From Diphasiastrum complanatum (Eukaryota; Streptophyta; Lycopodiopsida; Lycopodiales; Lycopodiaceae), in contig CM055097.1 in NCBI GenBank assembly GCA_029204225.1, forward strand, positions 40,502,920-40,549,027: a DNA stretch of 46,108 nt, read 5' to 3'. Positions 31,467 to 40,559 of this stretch are shown here, one piece after another. Within the stretch, counting starts at the first letter, position 1. Every line of letters begins with the position of its first letter. The translations under genes were made by a program, and so were the position numbers. Below the pieces are notes generated by a model, which was not told where the DNA came from, searched no databases, and saw only the letters and a program-made list of their open reading frames with translations.

Positions 31467-32765
31467 GTACAGGGAGTGTACACAGTACAATGTCACCGTT
31501 GAAGAGAGCTTAACGAGAATTGTCTTCTGAGAGTTCGGGGTTTGACGGTGGGGTGAAGACGGAAAGAGAAGCACTGGTGCACGGTTTCTAATTTATAGAG
31601 GCTTGCTAAGCTCAACAGAGGGATTATTAGCCTGTGCATAGCATCAGACAGGGAAAAATTTGGTGAAAAATTGACAATTTCAAAGCCAGCTGAAAATTGA
31701 AATCGGACTTGGGGTTACGGTTTTTATACATAACTGGTGATTTCTTTGCTGTTTGTGCACCGTTTTGGATGTCGTAAGGACAGGAAGGAAGCTAATCACA
31801 TTGTCAATGAGCCTTGGAGAGATTCTGAGGTTTGTGTCAGAGATTTGTCTCCAGACAGTTAACCTAGCATATTTGCGGTAAAAAGGTGAAAAAGCCACTT
31901 TGTCAAGTTGAGCTAAAATCACCGTTTCTCCACGGAATTTCCTGACTGAACACTCTACAGTAATGGATTCAGTAGGACGACCCTGCTCTAGGCCTCAGAT
32001 CGTGTTCAAAACGATCTACAGGAGAGGTTGATCCAACATTTTTCAGGGAAGGAAGGTGCGGCCGCAGACTGGGAAGTCGCGAGCTGTTCGTGTGCCCAAC
32101 GCAACACTCAGCATAGTGTATCGAAGACCATAGCGTCTGCAAGAGTTTAGTTCGATGCATAGATGTACTTTGAACCTGTGGATGAGGTGTCAAATGAATC
32201 AACGGTCCAGCATCTGTGATGGGAGAGAAATGTGAACCACAAGATCTGGTTCAGCCATTGGATGAGCTTTAAACAGGGTCCTGAAGAATTGAAGTGCATT
32301 CTGGCCTTCAACTTCATTAAAAAATTTCATACTAAAAGTTGAGTTGGGTCCCTTCACAAGTGAAGAGTGAAGTTTCTTCAAAGTGAAGAAACAGTTCAAA
32401 AGCTAGAAAAGTCCCTATTTTTGGGTCCTTTGCCCGTTTTGACCCAAACGAAAGGCTATAACCTCCAAACGAAGGGCACCCGGACTGTACCTGCACGTAC
32501 GATATAGCAAAACAGAGCGTTTGCAGTGGAGAAAGTGTTCGGAGTACGCCAGAAGTAGTTTCACCATTCCACTGGGCGCATTGTTGGGAGTGGACGACTA
32601 AGTGCATTTCGGAAGGCGACACCGATTTGGATTTCAAATTGGTGGAAAAGCGGTGAGTGGCCTGGTAAGAAAAAAAGTGCAAGTCATTATTTTCAACTTC
32701 TGACATCACTGTTGGCCTCGACATACTGTTCTTAGCCTAAGGCAGAAGTTTTAAGCAGTTTTGCG
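31467..32765 (+). other. Copia G leader, unusually long
   Basis: About 1.3 kb separates the primer-binding site from the gag start. Only short frames without motifs are present, on both strands. It is less AT-rich than most of the window and may include captured sequence of unknown origin. Confidence 0.55.
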
Positions 32766-33406
32766 ATGGCAAACATGGGAGAGTCCATTTTGAGTGAAAG
32801 TAGCAAATTGGACGGGATTTCCAACTATGCAGTGTGGAAATTCAAAATGAAAAACATAATGATGGAGAAAGATGTGTGGGAAGTCATCACAGGTGACGAG
32901 AGAAGGCCGCCAAATGAAACAGACATCAAAGTGTTCGACAAAAAGATGAGGAAAGCTTTGACCTTCATTAACTTGTCAGTAAAGGATCACATCATTATCC
33001 ACATTTGTGATGCTATTACACCCAGACAGGCATGGGATGTGCTAAAGGAGCAGGTCGAGATGTCAAATCCGTCAAGAATCATGTTTCTGAAGTCAAAGTT
33101 GAATAGTGCCCGCATGGAGCAAGGAGAGCACATTCAGACGTACATGACCAGAATCAAGACAATGAGAGATGAACTGCATTCTATTGGAGAGCGCATACGT
33201 GATGTGGAACTGGTGCATAATGCATAATGCATTATGCGACATTGCAGAACCCTATCAGATGTTTGTGAGCGGAATAGCATCAAGAGAAAGATTGCCAAGC
33301 TTTGACGAGCTCGTAGGAATCTTGATGCAGGAAGAGCAATGACGAAAAATGGTGAAAGCTAGACGTCAAAATACTGATGATCAGGCACTTGCAACACGCC
33401 AAAAAT
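32766..33406 (+). pseudogene. Copia G: Gag, frameshifted
   Basis: It starts MANMGESILSESSKLDG and has the UBN2-type Gag pattern (NYAVWKFKMKN, QAWDVLKEQ, MRDELHSIGE). The frame is open to 33227. A short palindromic duplication there introduces a TAA and a shift, after which Gag continues (EPYQMFVSGIASRERLPSFD, LVGILMQEEQ) with one further stop to about 33400. It then joins integrase directly, so the zinc knuckle and protease are deleted. Confidence 0.85.
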
Positions 33407-36053
33407 AGGAATCCACACAGATTTATGCTGGCCTATGAGGACCATGTCCTTAGGAAAAGCCTTCTATTTCATGACCTTTATTGATGATATGTCACGTAAG
33501 ACGTGGATCTACTTCTTGAAGAAGAAATCAGATGCTTTTGATAACTTCAAGAACTTCAAAAACTTGGTCGAAAATCAGACAGGTAAGAAGATCAAAGTCC
33601 TAAGATCAGATAGTGGAGGTGAGTATAAGTCTAATGACTTCAATGATCTTTGTGATCAATGTGGGATTAAAAGACAATTTACGCAAGCCCATACTCATGT
33701 TCTCAATGGTGTAGCTGAGTGCAAAAATCGTACGATTGTGGAAAGTGCCAGATCTATGCTAGCTGAGATGGAATTACCAGAAGATTTTTGGTCAAAAGCA
33801 TGTAGCACGGCAGTCTATCTTCAAAATAGAAGTCCTACCATTGCCATACCAAAAATTACACCTGAGGAAGCATTCACAAAGAAAAAGCCAAAGGTGAACC
33901 ACTTGCGAATCTTTGGATCTAAGGCCTTTGTACATATTCCTAAGGAAGAAAGACGTAAACTTGATGTAAAAGCTATCAAGTGCATATTCCTAGGATATGA
34001 TGATCGCGTGAAGGGCTATAGATGTTTTGATCTAGTCGAAAACAAAATCCATATAAGCCGAGATGTTATCTTTGATGAATCCAAGATGTATGAAGACGAA
34101 GATGCTGAGAAGATAGACACATCCAGTAGGAAAAATGGTATAGTGAGGATACCACCTGATGATGATCCATTCATTGACCTTCCGAGTGATGAACATGAGG
34201 ATACATTTCAAGATACTACTACTCAACCTCATGAAACAGGTTGGAGAGGTAGGGACAAACCTTTTGGTGCAAGAAGGATTGAAATTGCAGGTGACAAACG
34301 CAAGGAGAAGGATGTACCGTGGGATACATTTTCACCAGGAAGCCGATCACCTGACAGGAAGCTCCCTAAGTGGTTTGAGAGATTGATGGAAAGCTGCGAT
34401 ATAGATGACTTTCCAGGATCATCTAACCAGGGAGAGCTACGAAGGTCAACAAGAGAGAAGATACTACCTGAAAGGTATGAAGCAAATTATGCTCTGTTAT
34501 CCAGCATTATTCAAAGCAAAGAACCTTCGACTTATGGTGAAGCGAAGGATGATGACATTTGGATCAAAGCCATGGGAGAGGAGATGGAGTCAATTGCGAA
34601 GCATAGCACATGGGACTTAGTAGAACCACCAGTTGGCAAGAAACCCATTGGTTGCAAATGGGTATATAGAACTAAGTACCATGCAGATGGAAGCATAGCA
34701 AAGCACAAAGCAAGATTGGTAATCAAAGGGTATGCACAAAATAAAGGCATTGACTATAAGGAGACCTTTGCGCCGGTGTGTAAGTGGAATACTCTACGTC
34801 TACTTATTGCTTTAGCTTCACATTTTGGTTGGCCTTTGCATCAGATGGATGTGAAATCTGCTTTTCTAAATGGTGAGTTAGAAGAAGAAGTGTTCATGGA
34901 TCAACCTAAAGCCTTTGTAACGAAAGGACGGGAAATTAAAGTATGTCGCTTGAAGAAAGCACTTTATGGTCTTAAACAAGCACCACGTACGTGGTATAGC
35001 AAGATTAATGCCTACTTTCGTTCAAAGGGGATGGTAAGAACACATTCTGATCCAAATCTATATGTCTTATGCTTTGATGGTATGGTTGCTTTGATTGCTC
35101 TTTATGTTGATGACTTGATTATTACGGGAAATAATCAAGAGATGATAGACATGATCAAGAAAGACCTCATGGAACAATTTGAGATGACGGATCTTAGCCT
35201 GATGTATTACTGCCTTGGAGTAGAAGTGTGGCAAAAAGGATATGAAGTGGGTTTAACACAGGTGAAATATGTCAAAGAGTTGCTGCACAGGTTTAGGTTG
35301 CAGGATTGCAAACCAGTAAACACTCCTATTGAACCATGTAAAAAGCTTTCTAAGCTTGATGAATCACAGTCATTTGATGCTACGCTATATAGACAGTTAG
35401 TAGGGAGCTTGATTTACCTTACCACAACTAGACCAGATATATGCTATGTTGTTGGCATTGTAAGTCAGTTTATGGCAGCACCTACGAAAATGCATTGGAA
35501 AGAAGCTAAACGCATTTTGCGTTATGTGAAAGGCACTTCAAAGTATGGCTTGATTTACAGGAAGCATGATGGTTTACCTGAGTTGTGTGGCTATGTGGAT
35601 GCGGACTGGGGTGGTGACTATGATGATCGTAGATCCACCACAAGATATATATTCCAGTTTTGTGGTAATTGCTTTTTCTGGTCTAGTAAGAAGCAAAGTA
35701 CAATTGCTCTTTCCACCACAGAAGCAGAGTATAAGGCAATGTGTAGTGCTGCACAAGAAGCTATATGGTTGAGACAAATCTTGGAAGAAATTGGCATAAA
35801 GCAGAAAAATCCCACGACTTTACATAGTGACAGTCAGAGTGGCATTCAGCTAGCAAAGAATCCAGTGTTCCATGCGAGAACTAAACACATTGAGATTCAA
35901 TATCACTTCATATGTAAGAGGCTGCTGAGTCGTGAAATTCATGTTGTTCATTGTAGCACAGAAGAACAACTAGCTGATATTTTCACTAAGCCACTTACTG
36001 GAGAAAAGTTTGATAAATTTAGATCAAAACTTTCTGTATTTAAAGTTTGTTGA
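33407..36053 (+). pseudogene. Copia G: integrase, RT and RNase H polyprotein fragment
   Basis: The first ATG is at 33435, but coding homology begins just upstream with the first catalytic Asp (HTDLC, about 33413). The 872 codons from 33435 contain integrase D59 and E95 (35 residues between them), KVNHLRIFGSKAFV, an RT whose catalytic YVDD is at 557-560 (35103-35114), and RNase H with DADWGG, STTEAEYKAM and the HARTKHIEI motif, ending just before the polypurine tract. There is no stop within it, so RT and RNase H may be chemically competent. But there is no protease or integrase zinc domain, and the upstream frame is broken, so the element is not autonomous. Confidence 0.93.
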
Positions 36054-36093
36054 CTCTAAAGCTATGTATATGACTGTATAAAAAGTGACTCTA

Positions 36094-36106
36094 CTTTAAG
36101 GGAGAG
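36094..36106 (+). promoter_or_regulatory. Polypurine tract of copia G
   Basis: The purine run AAGGGAGAG, after CTTT, immediately precedes the 3' LTR. Confidence 0.85.
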
Positions 36107-36381
36107 AGTTAGAATTAAAGTTAGAATCACTGTGTTACTATACTGTGGTCCTATCAGTGGATAAGGATCAGTTGGCCTCGCCACGAGGCAAGTCGACGGG
36201 ACACGCGTCCCGCCAACGGCAACCTGGGTCATGCATGGGTTGCCTGAGTGAACAACTATATGTATATTGTAATTTCATTGTGAGAAATGCAGTTGCTATG
36301 TGAGCTTGCTGAGGAGAGTGATTTTCTGTCTGTGTTACTGTGTAGCATGATCTGTGTTCCTGTGCAAAGCAAATTCTAAGT
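36107..36381 (+). repeat. 3' LTR of copia G (275 bp)
   Basis: It matches 31178-31453 with about eight substitutions and one missing base. It has the same AGTTAGAATT start and AATTCTAAGT end, and the same stem-loop cluster is kept. Confidence 0.92.
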
Positions 36382-36386
36382 GTGTG
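36382..36386. repeat. Target-site duplication of copia G, right copy
   Basis: GTGTG, matching 31173-31177. Confidence 0.75.
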
Positions 36387-37630
36387 ATGCCTTAAAATTT
36401 AGCAAAATATGTTTTCCTTGTAAGCTTACATTAGTTATGAAGTCAAGGAAATGGAAATATCTTCATAATGTAGGATCTTTTGATTTCAATAAGATCATGA
36501 ATGATGTGTTCATTCATAAAGATGAAAATTGTAAGTTTTCAATCTTAAAGGCAAGTTGTAAACTTCTTATGATAATAAGTGAAGCATCCAAAGTGGACAC
36601 TTATATCCATAAGCAAGTAGTTAGCCTTATTGAGATGGAAATACCTTTTGATTTCAATATTGGAAAAATCATGCCAAGTTGTGGTGATTTTTGGAGTTAT
36701 GTTTCTAGCATAAGTAATTTTGACAATCATAGGAAGTGCATATTGTGTGGTCATAGTTGTTGTGATCATTATGAGACGTGGAGGTCTCATATTTCCATCA
36801 AGAAGGAGCACCATGAAGAGGATCTTAAAGAATCATCTCAAGGTTCAAGTGTGCCAAGGATTGAGGAGGAGAGATCTTCTCAAGTTGTGATTCCAAAAAG
36901 AAACTCAAGAAATATGGTTGATTCCATGGGGCTCACATTTCAAGGGAAAGAGGAGCATATCTCATGTAGTATACATCTCATACTTACTTCTCTTATGTCA
37001 TTTGATAAATCAATTTGCTTTAGTGAGATCATTGCATCTCAAAATTGGAGTAAAGCCATACTAGTTGAGTATGAAGTCTCTCTTGAGAACATAGATGATG
37101 TTCTTAAAAGGTTGAAATTGATTTTAAATCAATTAGAAAGTCAATGGTTATTTCATCAAATGTATGCTCTTGAGTCATGTAAGAGCAAAAGTGATTTGTT
37201 CACTCATAGTTTGAAAATTTGTATTGAGGCAAATTGTAAACTCTTTATGAGAGTAAGTGAATCATCTTCTAAAGACACTTATCTCCATAATGAAGTATTT
37301 AGCCTCATTGGATCTGAGATTAGCATGGTAAACAAGCATGAAGATATGATGAAAACACTTTGTTATTATAGCATGCGTAGTCTTGCCAATTTGGATAAGT
37401 CTTATTATCTAGATCATGGTAACATGATGTTAGATCTTTGTGATCCTAATAAGTCAAGAAGAAATCTTTATTTTCTCATGGAGGAGCATGCACATGAAGA
37501 AGGAGCAAGCCTCAAAGTCAAGCATCTACATGAAATTTGGAAGGAATCAATTTCAAAGATGCTAGGATGGTGCAAAGCTCTCAAGTTCATCAAAGATGTC
37601 AACAAAGAAGCACTATCATGGATATGGTGA
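36387..37630 (+). pseudogene. Element E: second half, open frame with an internal duplicated module
   Basis: About 415 codons are open. Two related modules can be seen: CKFSILKASCKLLMIISEAS with DTYIHKQVVSLIEMEI, and ICIEANCKLFMRVSESSS with DTYLHNEVFSLIGSEI. Between them FSEIIASQNWSKAILVEYE repeats the copia RT-proximal linker already seen at the end of the first half. NSRNMVDSMGLTFQGKEEHI resembles the SSRAKVEPSRLTYQGK stretch of element C. No catalytic motif is present. I do not recognise any functional protein; it reads as rearranged copia linker sequence that has stayed open. Confidence 0.55.
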
Positions 37631-37756
37631 TTTCAGATCAACATCAAGCTCATTGGCTGATCGTCACACCTTTTGAACCAGCAAAGACCAATTCAGCCCA
37701 TGGAGTCAAGTTCAAGATCATCATGTTTTCCATCAAGCTAGATTTACCAAGCTAGA

Positions 37757-37770
37757 TTTTTGAGGAGGAG
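37757..37770 (+). promoter_or_regulatory. Polypurine tract of element E
   Basis: TTTTTGAGGAGGAG ends one base before repeat R copy 2, identifying R as an LTR and the plus strand as the sense of element E. Confidence 0.75.
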
Positions 37771-38554
37771 TGTGAAAAATGCAAAAATAAGCTTGGTAGA
37801 GGCCAAAAATCTTGTATATAGATAAACACACATGTGTGGAGCCTGTTCTCACGTGTGAAACTAGTGTACTTTTCATGTACCATAATCATATAGGATGTAC
37901 ATATGATTTTATTCAAGTTCTAGTGGCTAAAAAGGCCAAAAACTAGTTTTCTAGACATATGACACATGGCATCAATCTATTGATTGCATGAGCCACATCC
38001 TTTGGTTAGGTGTCACATCCCATGTGTAGAGGACAGCTCACACGTGTGGAATAAGCTGAAGTAGGTGAATTTTGACTTCTAGAAGATTTTCAAGTAGATC
38101 TCCATATAGAAGGAAAATGGACCAAAAGTGCTCAAAATAGAAGGTTTTGTCCAAGTGTTAGTTTTGCATGATGAATCATCATATGACAAAGCACCTTCAC
38201 ACATGTGGGATCAAAGGGATGATCAGTACCATGAGCTCCCACTTATTGTATATATAGAGCCACATTTGGCCATAATCAATGTGAGACACCAATCTTGGTT
38301 TTGGAAGCAATTTTGAGTGATTCTCTCCATTTGTCTACATTTGTTTTGATTGTTTTGAGGTTCTATCAATGTGTACTTGATTTTCAGGTTGGAGTCCATA
38401 CTCAGACAGTGTTTCACACGTGTGAAACCATAAAGTACACTTACCTTCAATTAATGATTGTTGTTGTTAGGATTTTGTGTCTAGAATTGATCTAGATTGA
38501 TCTTAATCTGAAGTAGATTGATAGATCAAGTAATTTGACAACCAATCCCTCTTG
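37771..38554 (+). repeat. Repeat R, copy 2 (784 bp; right LTR of element E)
   Basis: Starts TGTGAAAAATGC and ends CAATCCCTCTTG, as in copy 1 at 10977-11760. It contains TATATATAG near 38249 and CACACGTGTG at 38039-38048 and 38415-38424. The CA terminus expected of an LTR is not obvious; TTTCACA at 38412-38418 or TTTGACA at 38534-38540 are candidates. Confidence 0.88.
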
Positions 38555-39420
38555 TCGATGCTGAAAACAACTCATAGTCTTCAAGGTTTAAGACACCTAC
38601 TTTGTATTAGGTCCCTCTTCTTCTTCAACAAAACTCCCATCCTACTCCTTTTTGAGCTTGTTGTGCCAGCACTCCTTTGCATAATGTCATGATTTGCTAC
38701 AAATAAAGCAATTTCCATTTTGAACTACTTTCTTTCCATCTTCTTATCGCTTTGATTGATTCTCCTCCATATCTTGTTGTTTCTTCTTCTTCTTCCCTTT
38801 GTTGTCCTTCTTGGAACTTTGATCTTGCTTCTTTGCCAATAATGCATGTTCCTTGAAATGGTCCATATTGGCAATATTTTGTCATTTCATTTCTTTCTAT
38901 AGTAGCATGGCATTCAGCTCATCGAAAGAAGGCCTCATCTCCCATAACGATAACATCATCACAAAGTTTTGATAGACTATTAAGCACAATGAATACTAAT
39001 ATTGAATCTTGAACACTTTCACCAACTGCAATGAGTTGCTCTCTCAAATCTTTCACCCGAGTAAAATAGTCCATTACTAATTCACCTATACCCATTTTCA
39101 ATGTATGTAGCTTATTAGTCAAGAACAAGATTCGTGATTGATTCACAGTCTCATATAAATTCTTCAGTATATCCCAAGCCTCCTGATATGAGGTATGAAT
39201 CTCTAACTGACAAGTTGATGATATGATGTGCTTTTCTTCTTCGCTTCAGATACTCTCGCAACTCTCTATCAGTATTAGGAGGTACCTCGACACCTGTGAC
39301 AATCTCCTAATATTCTCTATCTTGGAGAATATTTTGCATCTTGAACTTCCATATGCTATAGTTCATTTCGTCTAGCTTGCTAGTAGACTCCGACAGCACA
39401 ACGCCGTTCAAGCTTGCCAT
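38555..39420 (-). pseudogene. Copia H: Gag remnant
   Basis: On the minus strand a start at 39420 (MASLNGVVLSESTSKLDEMN, YSIWKFKM) opens a copia Gag of the same type as copia G. It continues with NQSRILFLTNKLHTLKMG, MDYFTRVKDLREQL and a zinc knuckle, CFICSKS-stop-HYAKEC, near 38665-38705, in which a TGA replaces the usual Gly. At least three stops or shifts interrupt it. Protease and pol are absent, and the sequence meets repeat R at 38554. Confidence 0.82.
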
Positions 39421-40406
39421 TATACTGATCTTTATAGTCTGATTTTTCAGCAATCAGTTTCTCTAATCTATTTAAAAAAAGCCTAAAGCAAATAGCAAAG
39501 GACAAAAGCTAATTGTTAAGATTACTACCTATATTGGGTAAAGACCCAAGATGTTTTTAGTCCTAATCTAGTGGTAGTGCGCCCACCTACATGCATAAGC
39601 AATAAATAAATAAATTTACTATAAATAGTAATGGCTCTATAGCACGTAGGCATGGCCAATCTAACACTAAGGGGTATCAATTAAACATTAATTCCTAACA
39701 ATATCTTACAATATTTAGTATTAGAAAATCGGTACTTTGATACTCCCAATCGTAATTAGAAATTTTATGCATATACTATATATGCATTTTGTTTTGCCTT
39801 TGGAATATCACAACAACCATGAAAATAGTTTTGATGTCAATAAACACATCTACAAATACTATATTTGAAAAAGCAAAAATCGTCTTGCTTTTTTATTATA
39901 AATATACTCCACTAGATTTGGAGAGCATTATTGCACTTGAGATGTGTCATGGATCATTCCATGCTTATGATGCTAAAAGTGGACAATATACAATACAAAT
40001 TTGAACATCGTAATGTTTAAATTCCCACCACTTAGCCATGTGCTACTATATTGTACCATTTCATTTGAGTATACGTCACAAACACAAAGGCATCAAGATA
40101 TGGGAAGTAATATGGTGTCATGCATGTGATGAAATTTTTGTTGATGCTTTCTTTAGAAAATGAATTTCTATGCGTTATAAAACTTGTGTTTCAATTTCTT
40201 TTTTTCAAACTTACCTTGCTTGTTATTCAGCAATAGTAAGGACCTAAAATTTACAAAAAAGAAAAAGATACTATGATAGATAGGGATATGTGAACTTGTA
40301 GAATGTAGTTGGTCAATGCACAAGAGCCTAACATGCATCCAACATGCACATGCATTGTACTCATACAACTTTTTGTTTGTGAGATTAAATTTTTTTAATG
40401 TGTATT

Positions 40407-40437
<31 letters not shown>

Positions 40438-40559
40438 AGGCATGTGCATGTTTTGATCTTAGAGCCACAACTAGGAAAAATATTGTGTCAAATTTGCAGC
40501 AAGATAAAATTTCATACATTTTTTGCCTAAATGTAATCCTAGTCAAAGACATTATGGTT
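39421..40559. other. Unassigned AT-rich sequence with a (TG)n run
   Basis: No gene is recognised. A TG-rich stretch at about 40398-40438, (TG)n followed by TATG repeats, is a short microsatellite. Confidence 0.5.

Larger units (their letters stand above)
31178..36381 (+). mobile_element. Copia G, internally deleted Ty1/copia element
   Basis: 5204 bp with 276- and 275-bp LTRs that differ at about eight substitutions and one indel by eye, a primer-binding site, a 1.3-kb leader, gag, a deletion, and a long frame for integrase, RT and RNase H. The zinc knuckle, protease and His/Cys part of integrase are missing. The LTR termini inferred from the target duplication and the primer-binding site are AG...GT rather than TG...CA. 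Its Gag type differs from families A-C and resembles the remnant at 38555-39420. Confidence 0.92.
28843..38554 (+). mobile_element. Element E, large non-autonomous copia-derived element between R repeats
   Basis: Two plus-strand copies of repeat R (28843-29155, truncated, and 37771-38554) flank an interior of about 3.4 kb, counted without the copia G insertion. The interior has a long leader, a decayed zinc-knuckle region, short copia-like linker motifs and a polypurine tract before the right R. There is no recognisable protease, integrase, RT or RNase H, and no primer-binding site was found after the left R. Flanking target duplications were not found. The ends and family are inferred from the repeats. 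Confidence 0.68.

Noticed and set aside
36387-37630. A host gene of about 415 codons
   Set aside because: It lies between R repeats of element E, continues a frame split by copia G, and contains copia linker motifs, so a transposon origin is more likely.
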